The notes beneath the pieces are model-generated. The model was not told where the DNA came from, did no database searches, and saw only the letters and a program-made list of their open reading frames with translations. From positions 1,736,001-1,800,000 of the forward strand of contig OZ241330.1 in NCBI GenBank assembly GCA_965200045.1: a stretch of 64,000 bases of DNA, written 5' to 3'. The DNA is from Bin25 sp026709415. Its GTDB lineage: Bacteria; Bacteroidota; Bacteroidia; Flavobacteriales; Flavobacteriaceae. The translations under genes were made by a program, and so were the position numbers. Positions 18,174-27,362 of this stretch are shown here, piece after piece; the first letter of the stretch is position 1, and each line of letters starts with the position of its first letter.

Positions 18174-19700
18174 ATGAACAAAATTTTGAATCCTTGGGGT
18201 TTTCAAAGTCCATTTTTAACTGTTAGTACTGGAAATAAAAGTTGGAGCGGCTCGGGAGTCCCAAAAACAATTGTTTCTCCAGTCGATGGTCAAGCCATTG
18301 GCAAGATCCACTTGGCATCCAACCAAGATTTTGAACAAGTAATAAAAATTGCCAAATCGGCTGCTTTAATTTGGAAATCGATACCAGCTCCAAAACGGGG
18401 TGAAATGATAAGGCAATATGGCAATGAATTGAGAAAAGAAAAAGAAAATTTAGGAAAACTAGTCAGTTATGAAATGGGTAAAAGCATTCAAGAAGGTTTG
18501 GGAGAAGTACAGGAGATGATTGACATTTTCGATTTTGCCGTCGGATTATCAAGACAACTATATGGGATTCAAACACATTCCGAACGAGAAAATCATCGTT
18601 TGTTTGAACAATGGCATCCATTAGGTGTTGTTGGAATGATCTCTGCTTTTAATTTTCCAGTCGCCGTTTGGTCTTGGAATGCCGCACTAGCATGGGTCTG
18701 TGGTAATGTGTGTATATGGAAACCTTCAGAAAAAACACCTTTTTCGGCCCTGGCGTGTCAGTTAATTTTTAAAAAAATATTGATTGAAAATCAATTGCCT
18801 GAGGGGATTTCAAATGTGCTGATCGGTGATGCATCCATAGGGCAAATTTTAGCCAATGATGCTCGGATTGATTTATTATCCGCTACGGGTTCAACCCATA
18901 TGGGCCGAAATGTGGCTCAAAGTATAGCCAAAAGATTAGGCAAGTCCATTTTAGAATTAGGCGGGAATAATGCCATTATTGTTTGTGAAGATGCGGATTT
19001 AAAACAAGCCATACCTGCTATTGTTTTTGGGGCTATTGGTACAGCTGGTCAGCGGTGTACTTCGACAAGAAGACTCATTGTTCATCAAAGCATTTATTCT
19101 AAATTGTTGAACCTGTTGGTTGGGGCATACCGACAACTGAAAATAGGAAACCCCCTAGAGGAGTCGAATCATATGGGACCATTGATTGACCAACAAGCGG
19201 TAAAAAATTATTTCAACACCATTGAAAAGGCCAAAAATCAAGGAGGGAGACTAAAAACGGGTGGTCATGTTTTAAAAGGGAATCAATACCAATCCGAGTG
19301 TTATGTGGATCCAGTCATTATGGAAGCAGATTCAAAAATGGAAATCGTTCAAATGGAAACCTTTGCCCCCATTCTTTACGTGATGCCCTATGAATCTTTA
19401 GATCAAGCCATCGAGATTCAAAATAATGTCCCCCAGGGACTCTCATCAGCAATCTTTACGACCGACATCAGAAAGGCTGAGTATTTCCTTTCGAATCAAG
19501 GTTCCGATTGTGGTATCGCTAATGTGAATATTGGGACTTCTGGGGCTGAGGTTGGAGGGGCCTTTGGTGGAGAAAAAGAAACCGGTGGGGGAAGAGAAAG
19601 TGGTTCGGATGCTTGGAAATACTACATGAGAAGGCAAACGTGCACTGTCAATTATGGAACGGAATTGCCTTTAGCTCAAGGTATAGAATTTAAATTTTAA
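18174..19700 (+). CDS. aldehyde dehydrogenase, ALDH7A1 type (2-aminoadipate semialdehyde dehydrogenase)
   Basis: Predicted NAD-dependent oxidation of 2-aminoadipate-6-semialdehyde to 2-aminoadipate. 508 aa, cytoplasmic. Catalytic Cys295 (GTAGQRCTSTRR) and general base Glu261 (ILELGGNN) are present, as is the AFNFPVAVW nucleotide-binding stretch. The C-terminal signature GGAFGGEKETGGGRESGSD, followed by AWKYYMRRQT, is diagnostic of the ALDH7 (antiquitin/AmaB) branch. It is divergent from the kinase/lyase fusion across 190 nt, so the two genes probably form one catabolic unit: hydroxylysine to aminoadipate. A hairpin with a T run follows it. Confidence 0.92.
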   Translation: MNKILNPWGFQSPFLTVSTGNKSWSGSGVPKTIVSPVDGQAIGKIHLASNQDFEQVIKIAKSAALIWKSIPAPKRGEMIRQYGNELRKEKENLGKLVSYEMGKSIQEGLGEVQEMIDIFDFAVGLSRQLYGIQTHSERENHRLFEQWHPLGVVGMISAFNFPVAVWSWNAALAWVCGNVCIWKPSEKTPFSALACQLIFKKILIENQLPEGISNVLIGDASIGQILANDARIDLLSATGSTHMGRNVAQSIAKRLGKSILELGGNNAIIVCEDADLKQAIPAIVFGAIGTAGQRCTSTRRLIVHQSIYSKLLNLLVGAYRQLKIGNPLEESNHMGPLIDQQAVKNYFNTIEKAKNQGGRLKTGGHVLKGNQYQSECYVDPVIMEADSKMEIVQMETFAPILYVMPYESLDQAIEIQNNVPQGLSSAIFTTDIRKAEYFLSNQGSDCGIANVNIGTSGAEVGGAFGGEKETGGGRESGSDAWKYYMRRQTCTVNYGTELPLAQGIEFKF

Positions 19701-19720
19701 AAGGTTTTTATTGGACGAGT

Positions 19721-19742
19721 ACATTCTGCTAGAATGTTTTTT
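19721..19742 (+). terminator. intrinsic terminator of the aldehyde dehydrogenase gene
   Basis: Six-bp stem ACATTC/GAATGT with a five-nt loop followed directly by five to six T on the plus strand, 20 nt past the stop and in the gap before the convergent purU. Confidence 0.7.
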
Positions 19743-19795
19743 AGAATGTTGAAATACATGATGCATCACCGTATCCGGAAAATAATGTACGCCTT

Positions 19796-20650
19796 TTAGT
19801 TAAAGATAATGGTTTTGTTTTGGTAGACCATAATTTTTCTTTCAATATGCAATCGCAACGCTCTTAGCAGTACAAGGCGTTCTAAATCTTGTCCTCGTTC
19901 AATAAAATTTTCAACGGAATGTAAATGCGATACTTTAATGACATCCTGTTCTATAATAGGTCCCGAATCTAATTCTTCGGTCACATAGTGACTGGTGGCA
20001 CCGATGATTTTGACGCCTCTTTGATAAGCCATATGGTAGGGTTTGGCTCCTGGAAATGCGGGCAAAAAGGAATGGTGAATATTAATGATTTTGAATGGAT
20101 AATTTGAAATGAATTCTTTAGAAACGATTTGCATGTAACGAGCCAGGACAATAAAGTCAACTTTATGTTGTTTCAATAATTTTAGTTGATTCTTTTCGGC
20201 TTTAAGTTTGGTTTCTTTAGAAACAGGAATATGGTAATAGGGAATATTAAATTGTTGAGCAACGGTTTGTAAATCTTCATGATTGCTGATGATTAGCGGC
20301 ATCTCGCAATGAAGTCTCCCCGTGTTGTATTGTGCTAGGATATCATAAAGACAATGGTCATATTTGGACACCATAACACCCATTTTGGGTTTTTGATTTT
20401 TAAAGTAGAAATTGCTTTTTGCTTGAAAAGCTTGATTGATTTTTTGGTCAAAGTCATGTTTAAAGGCATCCATTGACCTTGTTTTGAAATGGAATTCAAT
20501 TTCAAGACGCATAAAAAACAAATTATTCACCCGATCTACATACTGATCGATGTATACAATGTTGCCTTGGTTAGCATGTATTAGTTCAGTTACTGATGCA
20601 ATAATTCCCTTTTGATCAGGACAATGCATCAAAATAATAAGATGTTTCAC
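19796..20650 (-). CDS. purU: formyltetrahydrofolate deformylase
   Basis: Hydrolyses 10-formyltetrahydrofolate to formate and tetrahydrofolate, balancing one-carbon pools and supplying formate for purine synthesis. 284 aa: N-terminal ACT-like domain (ILMHCPDQKGIIASV) followed by the formyltransferase fold with IINIHHSFLPAFPGAKPY (catalytic Asn-His region) and HYVTEELDSGPIIEQD (catalytic Asp). The start is GTG at 20650, whose first base is the last base of the upstream amidohydrolase stop (TAGTG), pointing to coupled translation. An internal ATG at residue 8 would cut into the ACT domain and is less likely. Confidence 0.9.
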   Translation of the reverse strand: MKHLIILMHCPDQKGIIASVTELIHANQGNIVYIDQYVDRVNNLFFMRLEIEFHFKTRSMDAFKHDFDQKINQAFQAKSNFYFKNQKPKMGVMVSKYDHCLYDILAQYNTGRLHCEMPLIISNHEDLQTVAQQFNIPYYHIPVSKETKLKAEKNQLKLLKQHKVDFIVLARYMQIVSKEFISNYPFKIINIHHSFLPAFPGAKPYHMAYQRGVKIIGATSHYVTEELDSGPIIEQDVIKVSHLHSVENFIERGQDLERLVLLRALRLHIERKIMVYQNKTIIFN

Positions 20651-22218
20651 TACTTGGACACTATACCAGGTTGTAGTAATTCAAAACCTTCTTTTTCCTT
20701 GGCTTGATCTACCATTTCTTTAACCCTTGCCAATAGTTTTTTAGCATCATAAATCACCCCATTACTGATGGTGTATTTCACGCCACCTACACGGATAACT
20801 TCATTATTTTCATTGAGTTTAATAGCCCCTGTTCCATACAATACTTTTAGATTTTCCAAAGGATTTTCTTCAATGAGTAATAAATCAGCTTGCTTGCCCA
20901 CCCGAATACTTCCCGTCACATCATCGATGCCTAATAGTTCGGCTCCATCTAAAGTGGCTGCTTTGATTATTTCCAATGGGTGAAACCCGGCTTCTCTAAA
21001 CAGTTCTAACTCTCTAATGTAGGAGAATCCATACAGTTGGAAAATAAATCCAGAATCCGATCCAACAGTAACTCTTCCGCCACGGTTTTTGTATTCATTG
21101 ATAAAAGTCATCCAGATTTTGTAATTATTTTTCCAGTGAATTTCTTGTTCGGTCCCCCAATAATGCCAATAAGAGCCGTGTGAAATCATACTGGGTTGAA
21201 AAAATTCCCATAAAGAGGGTAGCGTATAGGTTTCATGCCACTCTAATCGACGTGTTCTATGAAGATCACGACTGGCTTCATAAATATTGAAAGTTGGACA
21301 AATGGTAAAATCCAATTCCAAAAGTTCATTCATCACATCATTCCAGTGTTTGCTGTAGGGTTCTGCCGCTTGTTGCCATAGTTTTCCCGCTTCTTCAAAA
21401 CGATGTTGCTCATTTCTGTAGTTGTAATCCAGGGGGTAGTGTTGTATGGTTTTATCATCGAATAAAGCTTCTGGTAATCCATACCAATGTTCCATACTAT
21501 TGAGCCCTGCTCTAGCACTATGTAATACATTCCATCGAGCCACATTTAACTGTGCATGGTGACAGGCCGATAACAGACCCAATTGATTGATTTCATCCAG
21601 TGCTGCAATCATAATATCGGGTTCTGCACCAAAAAATTTCACCCCATCAGCTCCTTTGGATGCATTATCTCGAACCCATTGCCTAGCTTCTTGAGGGGTA
21701 GAAATAGGACTTTCCAGACCTTGTCCAAAAAAAGTTAAAGCCACAACTCTGGGTGCGATGATTTCGTTTTTTTCTGCACGCACTTTTAAATCATAGGCGA
21801 ATTCGATGCCTTTTCCACCAACTTCTCTTATGGTTGTGATGCCATGGGCTAGCCATAAATTAAAAACATATTCCCAATCGGCCCCTTGAGCATCGCCCCC
21901 TATGTGAGCATGAGCATCAATGAATCCGGGCAACAAAAACCAACCGGAGGCATCGATTTCTTTTCCCCCTTCTTTCAAAATTGGACGATCACTTTCTTTA
22001 ATGGGTACATTGGGATAACCAACATGATGAATGGAAGCAATTTTATCATTTTCAACCACTAGATCAATGGGCCCTTCAGGTGGAGCGCCATTACCCGCGA
22101 TCATCGTAACGCCCCGAATAATCAATTGTTCAAATGGCCCTTGTGCCACTTCTTGAGCCATCGAGTTGATATAATAGAACAGAACAACGATAGTCGTCAA
22201 AAAGAATTTAGCATTCAT
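20650..22218 (-). CDS. secreted amidohydrolase-family protein
   Basis: Metal-dependent hydrolase of the imidazolonepropionase/prolidase-like amidohydrolase superfamily. I place the start at ATG 22218, 13 codons into the open frame, because it yields a clean signal peptide (MNAKFFLTTIVVLFYYINSMAQ). The remaining 522 residues show the metal-binding DAHAHIGG motif, a VKFFG segment, CHHAQLN and NSMEHWYG (further His ligands), TVGSDSGF (the catalytic Asp strand) and the C-terminal GKQADLLLIEENPLENL beta-sandwich signature. Substrate cannot be told; exported relatives act on dipeptides or cyclic amides. It is co-transcribed with purU through a one-base overlap. Confidence 0.85.
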   Translation of the reverse strand: MNAKFFLTTIVVLFYYINSMAQEVAQGPFEQLIIRGVTMIAGNGAPPEGPIDLVVENDKIASIHHVGYPNVPIKESDRPILKEGGKEIDASGWFLLPGFIDAHAHIGGDAQGADWEYVFNLWLAHGITTIREVGGKGIEFAYDLKVRAEKNEIIAPRVVALTFFGQGLESPISTPQEARQWVRDNASKGADGVKFFGAEPDIMIAALDEINQLGLLSACHHAQLNVARWNVLHSARAGLNSMEHWYGLPEALFDDKTIQHYPLDYNYRNEQHRFEEAGKLWQQAAEPYSKHWNDVMNELLELDFTICPTFNIYEASRDLHRTRRLEWHETYTLPSLWEFFQPSMISHGSYWHYWGTEQEIHWKNNYKIWMTFINEYKNRGGRVTVGSDSGFIFQLYGFSYIRELELFREAGFHPLEIIKAATLDGAELLGIDDVTGSIRVGKQADLLLIEENPLENLKVLYGTGAIKLNENNEVIRVGGVKYTISNGVIYDAKKLLARVKEMVDQAKEKEGFELLQPGIVSK

Positions 22219-22339
22219 ATCAATGAAAATAAGAGAGGGGTACAAATATATTGACATGCAGCCATTGTAAGAAACAGAGCATACAAAACAAGAAGATTAA
22301 AATTTTATGCGGAAGGTTATGAAAGGCTCTCAATAAAAA

Positions 22340-22364
22340 AAGCCACAACCCATGGCTGTGGCTT
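22340..22364 (-). terminator. bidirectional intrinsic terminator after the BBP2 porin gene
   Basis: Eight-bp stem AAGCCACA/TGTGGCTT, nine-nt loop, with T runs on either strand (A6 before, T6 after). It lies 31 nt beyond the stop of the minus-strand porin gene and ends the glnK-amt-porin unit. Confidence 0.82.
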
Positions 22365-22394
22365 TTTTATTGTGTTTTTATTTATCTATTTAAA

Positions 22395-23414
22395 TTAAAA
22401 TGAATATACTAATGCTACAAGAACAGAAAATAGAGAATCAGATGGATCATCGTCTGCTAAAAAAATGTTTTCAGTAGCATTATCAAAACGAATTTCAGGT
22501 TTGATCGTCAAGTCATCAACTGCAAAACTTCCAGTTACCGTATATGAAACATTAGAGGCTTCATCAGCTCCGAATACTCCCGTTGCATCGCCAGTTTCAT
22601 CAAAAAGCTCGACTCTAAAACCAAAACTAGCTGTATCTGAAAAATCGTATTGAGGATATAGCGCTATCCCCATAAAGTCAGATTCTTCGTCATCTAAACT
22701 GTATTTGTAGATAGTGGCATTAATGCCTAAGTTAAACGAGTCTCCAAAGGGGATACCACCAGTGAAATCAAACTGGTTAAATCCTTCTCCACCTAGGTAG
22801 TTGAAATATTGACCTTTAACACCTAGTTGTGCTCCGTATGTGTAATCATTGTCTCGATTGAAATCCACTAAATCAGTCCCATTGAATACCCCCAACATTA
22901 ATGAAAAATCATCACTGAACGCATGATCTAATTTCACCCCGCCATGTGAAAATGGACCGTAGGAAAACATATAGGAAGTGGAATAATGAAAGTTTCCAGC
23001 AGGTGAAATGACTTCATATCCCAAAAATGTATTGAAATTACCAAACGTTAATGTTGTTGATTCACTGAGGTTGGCATAAACATAAAGTTGATTGAGAATA
23101 TTGGAAGAACCAGTCTCGTTAAAAACCGCTTCTTTTCCTCGAGGTCCATAGACCAAGTCAGCCACAAAGCCTACTTTCTCCCCTTCGTAAGAAAAAACAC
23201 CATTGAACATCCCTAACGCAAATCCTGGAAGATTGGCGAATGAAGTACCAGGTGCTTGTTCTTGGTCTTCTGAAAGATTAAAACGTCCATAGACATCGAC
23301 CGTTCCAGAAAAATTCCATTTGGAATCAGAATCTTCTTGTGAATAACCAAATCCAATGGCACAAACGGTTAACAGAACCGATAAAGTTGATAGTGTAATA
23401 TTTTTTTTAATCAT
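22395..23414 (-). CDS. OmpL-like outer-membrane beta-barrel porin (BBP2 family)
   Basis: 339 aa with a signal peptide (MIKKNITLSTLSVLLTV, cut after GYSQ) and a mature part made of alternating amphipathic strands with aromatic girdles, ending in an aromatic residue (LVALVYSF) as outer-membrane barrels do. The start WNFSGTVDVYGRFN and the ALGMFNGVF, GNFNTFLGYEVISP and FSHGGVKLDH segments resemble the beta-barrel porin-2 family. It is 13 nt after amt and 1.3 kb after glnK on the same strand, so it probably serves as the outer-membrane entry for ammonium or small nitrogen compounds. The ligand is inferred from context only. Confidence 0.83.
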   Translation of the reverse strand: MIKKNITLSTLSVLLTVCAIGFGYSQEDSDSKWNFSGTVDVYGRFNLSEDQEQAPGTSFANLPGFALGMFNGVFSYEGEKVGFVADLVYGPRGKEAVFNETGSSNILNQLYVYANLSESTTLTFGNFNTFLGYEVISPAGNFHYSTSYMFSYGPFSHGGVKLDHAFSDDFSLMLGVFNGTDLVDFNRDNDYTYGAQLGVKGQYFNYLGGEGFNQFDFTGGIPFGDSFNLGINATIYKYSLDDEESDFMGIALYPQYDFSDTASFGFRVELFDETGDATGVFGADEASNVSYTVTGSFAVDDLTIKPEIRFDNATENIFLADDDPSDSLFSVLVALVYSF

Positions 23415-23427
23415 ATGTTTTTATTAA

Positions 23428-24657
23428 TTATTTTGTTTGAAAATCTGAGTAGGCATCCATGGCATGTTCAGTACAATCCAAGCCTTGTATTTCGAAATCT
23501 CTTTTAGCGCGAATGCCAACTGTATATTTAGTTATCAAAAGGAAAATGGAACTAGTGATGACACAGAATAATCCAATGACCCCGACTCCAACGGCTTGGT
23601 AAATAAATTGCGATCCACTGGCAAGGTCTCCAAATAGGCCTACAGCCAAGGTTCCCCAAATACCACAAATCAAGTGAACAGCGATAGCACCAACAGGGTC
23701 ATCGAGTTTTAAGACGGTATCTAGAAGTGTTATTCCATACACGACAATGACTCCTGATAACCCCCCAATAACGATTGACTCGATAACACTCATCTGATCC
23801 GCCCCTGCTGTTATTCCTACCAATCCTCCTAATACACCATTCATCAACATGGTCAAGTCGAATGATTTAAATGAAATTTTGGCCACTAGAAATGCGACAA
23901 TAGCTCCAGCCGATGCCGCTAAACAAGTATTGACCAATACAAGAGATGTCGCATTAGGTTCTGCCGATAAAACCGAACCACCATTAAAACCGAACCATCC
24001 TAACCATAAAATCAAAACTCCAGCTGCAGCCAATGGTAAATTGTGTCCAGGAATAGCATTTGTTCTACCATCTTGATATTTACCTATTCTTGGACCTAAA
24101 AAGTAAACAAACATTAATGCAGCCCAACCACCAACAGAATGAACTAAAGTTGAACCCGCAAAATCATGAAACCCTAATTGAGATAACCAACCACCTCCCC
24201 ATTGCCAAGATCCAACAATCGGGTAAGCTATGGCCACATAGAGAAGCGAAAAAATCATAAAACCCTCGAGTTTTACTCTTTCTGCTACAGCTCCTGATAC
24301 AATAGTAGCTGCAGTAGCGGCAAAGACAGCTTGGAATAAAAAGTCTGTCCAATAAGTATAACCTCCACCGGCATAATCAATGGATTCTCCACCTGGTAAT
24401 GAAAGACCAAAACCAGCAAAATCAAGTATACCAGGAGATCCATCACTGAATCCTGGATACATTAAGTTGAACCCAACTAAATAATAAACTAAAATTCCCA
24501 TGGTAATAACAAAGAAATTTTTGAAAAAAATGTTTATAGCATTTTTTTGTCGGGTCATACCTAATTCTAAAAATCCAAATCCTAAGTGCATAATAAATAC
24601 CAAAGCGGTACAGATCATCAACCATAGGTTATTGGCAGTAAAAAGTGCGTCTGTCAT
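23428..24657 (-). CDS. amt: ammonium transporter Amt
   Basis: Inner-membrane ammonium channel of 409 aa with eleven predicted membrane segments. The twin pore histidines are present in FAGSTLVHSVGGWAALM and DPVGAIAVHLICGIWG, and the GWFGFNGGS motif is typical. The C-terminal tail, the site where P-II docks, ends with EIQGLDCTEHAMDAYSDF, close to the Amt tail consensus. Upstream by 13 nt is the P-II gene, downstream by 13 nt a porin. Expected control is nitrogen limitation plus P-II blocking of the pore. Confidence 0.96.
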   Translation of the reverse strand: MTDALFTANNLWLMICTALVFIMHLGFGFLELGMTRQKNAINIFFKNFFVITMGILVYYLVGFNLMYPGFSDGSPGILDFAGFGLSLPGGESIDYAGGGYTYWTDFLFQAVFAATAATIVSGAVAERVKLEGFMIFSLLYVAIAYPIVGSWQWGGGWLSQLGFHDFAGSTLVHSVGGWAALMFVYFLGPRIGKYQDGRTNAIPGHNLPLAAAGVLILWLGWFGFNGGSVLSAEPNATSLVLVNTCLAASAGAIVAFLVAKISFKSFDLTMLMNGVLGGLVGITAGADQMSVIESIVIGGLSGVIVVYGITLLDTVLKLDDPVGAIAVHLICGIWGTLAVGLFGDLASGSQFIYQAVGVGVIGLFCVITSSIFLLITKYTVGIRAKRDFEIQGLDCTEHAMDAYSDFQTK

Positions 24658-24670
24658 AAATATTTAATTA

Positions 24671-25006
24671 TTAAAGTGATGATGGACCAGATTCTTTAGT
24701 ACGAATCCGAATTGACTTTTCTACAGGCAAAACAAATATTTTACCGTCTCCAACTTCATTAGTAGAAGCAGAATCTAAAAGCGCTTCAATCGCGGCATCT
24801 AATAAATCTTCTGAAACAACTAATGAAATGAATCTTCTGTTAATGGCAGAAGATTCATAGTTTACACCACGATAAACATGTGGTTGTTTTTCTTTACCCA
24901 CACCAGTGACATCCCAATAGGTAAAGTGTTTTACCCCAAGATTTTTGAGTGCATCTCTCACCTTGAGGAATTGTGATTCGCGAATAATCGCTTCAATCTT
25001 TTTCAT
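24671..25006 (-). CDS. glnK: nitrogen regulatory protein P-II
   Basis: Small trimeric signal protein of 111 aa that senses ATP/ADP and 2-oxoglutarate and, when linked to amt, usually gates the transporter. Visible motifs are the start KKIEAIIRE, the T-loop HVYRGVNYE with Tyr50 matching the Tyr51 modification site of enterobacterial P-II, and the B-loop/nucleotide site VGDGKIFVLPVEKSIRIRT. The T-loop is otherwise divergent (NYESSAINRR), so the partner interface may differ. It is first in the glnK-amt-porin unit. Confidence 0.95.
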   Translation of the reverse strand: MKKIEAIIRESQFLKVRDALKNLGVKHFTYWDVTGVGKEKQPHVYRGVNYESSAINRRFISLVVSEDLLDAAIEALLDSASTNEVGDGKIFVLPVEKSIRIRTKESGPSSL

Positions 25007-25333
25007 AAAAAACTGTTAAAAGGTTAGCTCTGAATAAAATTATTGCATCCAAATCTTAAACGTTTGTAAAATTATTTTAAACCAAATGTGATTGGGGGAG
25101 TGTATGAGATAAAAAAATGAAAATGATTTTTATTTCTATTCTATAAACAGAAATATTAACAATAATTTAATATAACTGGAGTGATATTTGAAAATATTAA
25201 AATTTAACAAGTTTTTTCAATTCGCAAAAAACAATAGATGTTAATAAAATTTTGCATTTCAAAGATTGAAAATTCAGAAAACCCTGAATGAATAGGAAGC
25301 GAATTATCCGAAACGAAGCCGTGGAATTAAGTT
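25007..25333 (-). other. intergenic region upstream of glnK
   Basis: About 330 bp, strongly AT-rich, between the glnK start and the sulfatase stop, both on the minus strand. It should hold the glnK promoter. A TTAAGATTTG segment near 25060 comes close to the TAnnTTTG element but has one extra base. I found no convincing sigma-54 GG/GC pair, no coding frame and no repeat. Confidence 0.4.
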
Positions 25334-26845
25334 TTAATCAATAGTTTCAAATTTTGGGAATGGTACGGCTTGATGGGTTGTTTTGTCAATAGGCATAACG
25401 GCATCAGCACTTTCTAAATAATCGGAAAGCATCAATGCTAGTTCACGGGCTTTGGTTGGATTAGAATTAATGAGATTTTTAGATTCGCTTAAATCTTCTG
25501 CTAGATTGAATAGTTCAAATTTTTGATCTGTATGGTGGTAGATGAGTTTCCAAGGACCTTTTCGAATACTGCTATAAGGAAAAGTGTCGTACAAATTGGG
25601 AAAATGCCAAATAAAAGAACGGTTATTATTAGTGGCTTTGTTTTCTTTCAGAATTGGGACAAAGCTAATGCCATCAATAGTCGAAGGAATATTTTGTCTC
25701 AATCCAGCCATTTCAAGAACAGTAGGAAAGATATCTTCGATGATAATGGGTTGATTAGTCTGTGAATTTTCTTGAGTGATATGGGGCCATTTAACGATCA
25801 TAGGAACTCGAGTTCCTCCTTCATAGGGGGTGAGTTTAAACCCTCGAAGCGGGAGGTTACGCGCTGTCTGTCTGGGAGATCCATTATCTGACATGAAAAT
25901 AATGATGGTGTTTTTTTCAACTCCCAATGCTTTGAGGTTATCCATTATATCACCAAGTGATTTGTCCATACCTTCCAACATAGACGCAAAAGTTGCATCA
26001 AATTCATTCAATCCACGATCAATATATTTTTGGTAAAAACGTTGATCTATTTCCCAGGGTGAATGGACAGCATAGTGAGACATGTATAAGTAAAAAGGTT
26101 TATTTCTTTGAATTGCGCGATGGACAGCTAGATTGGCTTCGATGGTCAAGGCTTCTGTCAAATAAATATCTGAACCATAGTATTTATCTAAATCAGGAAC
26201 ATCCCATACTTGCATACCATTTCGCCATTGAGCACTGAAATTGTTTTTGGCTAAGTAACTCCCAGGACCCCCGGCTGCATGCCCTGCGATATTGACATCA
26301 AATCCGAGGTTTAACGGATTTTCACCTGGGGTATCTTTCGCCCCAAAATGAGCTTTACCAACATGAATAGTAGCATATCCAGCGGATTTAAGATATTCAG
26401 GCAAGGTTTTAGCATAGAATGTTTTGGGAATATCAGGATCAGGACTGAGGCCATTGAGATTCCAGTTGGGTCCAATGAGTGTGGGATGATCGGTTTCGGT
26501 CGATTTGTTTTTAAAAAGCGTCCAATTAGTTACGCCATGTTTAGCGGCATTGACGCCTGTCATTAAACTAATTCTTGAAGGAGAGCATACGGCTGAGGCA
26601 TAGGCTTGAGTAAATTTCATTCCCTGTCGAGCAAGGCGTTCCATATTAGGAGTGTGGTATTGTTTATTGAGCCTAGTGATTTCGGTATGAAATGGAAGGG
26701 AGGTGTCTTGCCATCCCATATCATCGACAAAAAAGAACACCATATTGGGAGGTTTTGATAGGGATTGTCCGGACTTTTCTGATGATGAAATAAGGGTAAA
26801 ACAAATTCCAAATAAAAACACTTTTGAAATGAGGCTTAAGTTCAT
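25334..26845 (-). CDS. S1-family sulfatase, exported
   Basis: Hydrolyses sulfate esters, probably on a sulfated glycan. 503 aa with an N-terminal signal (ISKVFLFGICFTLISSS). The nucleophile Cys87 lies in CSPSR, the CxPxR motif that is oxidised to formylglycine, followed by ISLMTG. Ca2+ ligands appear in FFVDDMGWQD and IIFMSDNGSPR, and VGKAHFG is a typical active-site Lys/His segment. The C-terminal part carries the usual sulfatase subdomain (GPWKLIYHHTDQKFELFNL). It is not adjacent to other carbohydrate genes here, though the GH89 locus lies upstream in the window. A maturase gene is not in the window. Confidence 0.92.
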   Translation of the reverse strand: MNLSLISKVFLFGICFTLISSSEKSGQSLSKPPNMVFFFVDDMGWQDTSLPFHTEITRLNKQYHTPNMERLARQGMKFTQAYASAVCSPSRISLMTGVNAAKHGVTNWTLFKNKSTETDHPTLIGPNWNLNGLSPDPDIPKTFYAKTLPEYLKSAGYATIHVGKAHFGAKDTPGENPLNLGFDVNIAGHAAGGPGSYLAKNNFSAQWRNGMQVWDVPDLDKYYGSDIYLTEALTIEANLAVHRAIQRNKPFYLYMSHYAVHSPWEIDQRFYQKYIDRGLNEFDATFASMLEGMDKSLGDIMDNLKALGVEKNTIIIFMSDNGSPRQTARNLPLRGFKLTPYEGGTRVPMIVKWPHITQENSQTNQPIIIEDIFPTVLEMAGLRQNIPSTIDGISFVPILKENKATNNNRSFIWHFPNLYDTFPYSSIRKGPWKLIYHHTDQKFELFNLAEDLSESKNLINSNPTKARELALMLSDYLESADAVMPIDKTTHQAVPFPKFETID

Positions 26846-26987
26846 GATTAATTGGGATAGCAGTTGTTAATTACACAGTTTTAAAATGATTATTCATTAT
26901 CGATGAAGTCAAAAAGGGAATAATCCGAATGAAAATTCTAATATTGAAACAGCTCATATCCATCATTTGGTCGATTTATCTAGAATT

Positions 26988-27362
26988 TCAACTTATCAGT
27001 TTGGGTATTTGGGACCCCAAGAAAACCAAGAATAAACCACCAATAAAACTCAGTGAAGTATAGAGTAAAAAACTCAAAAAAGCCCCTGTATTTGCCATAT
27101 CATAACTCTCTTGAACTAATGTAGAAAACGTTGTTAAACCGCCACAAAATCCAACGGTAAAAAAGATCATAGAGGACCCATGATGCCATTGTAATTTTGT
27201 GCTAGCGCCCAGAATAATGCCTAATAATAAACAACCAACAAGATTTGCCAATAACGTAGGATAGGGAAATGAATTGGCCGTCGTAGGAAAGAGTAAACTA
27301 GTAGAATATCTGAAGACACTTCCCAATCCTCCACCAACAAAAACAAACAAAATTTCTTTCAA
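26988..27362 (-). CDS. crcB: fluoride channel CrcB/Fluc
   Basis: Dimeric inner-membrane fluoride exporter of 124 aa with four hydrophobic helices. Family motifs are GGGLGSVFRYSTS at the N-terminus, LLANLVGCLLLG (usually GTxxVN in relatives), and GFCGGLTTFSTLVQE with the Phe/Thr track and central Na+ site. Its start overlaps the stop of the small membrane-protein gene upstream by 4 nt, so the two are probably coupled. No fluoride riboswitch was recognised before the pair. Confidence 0.93.
   Translation of the reverse strand: MKEILFVFVGGGLGSVFRYSTSLLFPTTANSFPYPTLLANLVGCLLLGIILGASTKLQWHHGSSMIFFTVGFCGGLTTFSTLVQESYDMANTGAFLSFLLYTSLSFIGGLFLVFLGSQIPKLIS

Noticed and set aside
25007..25333. Sigma-54 promoter before glnK
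   Set aside because: I found no GG-N10-GC spaced pair that fits; the region is simply AT-rich.
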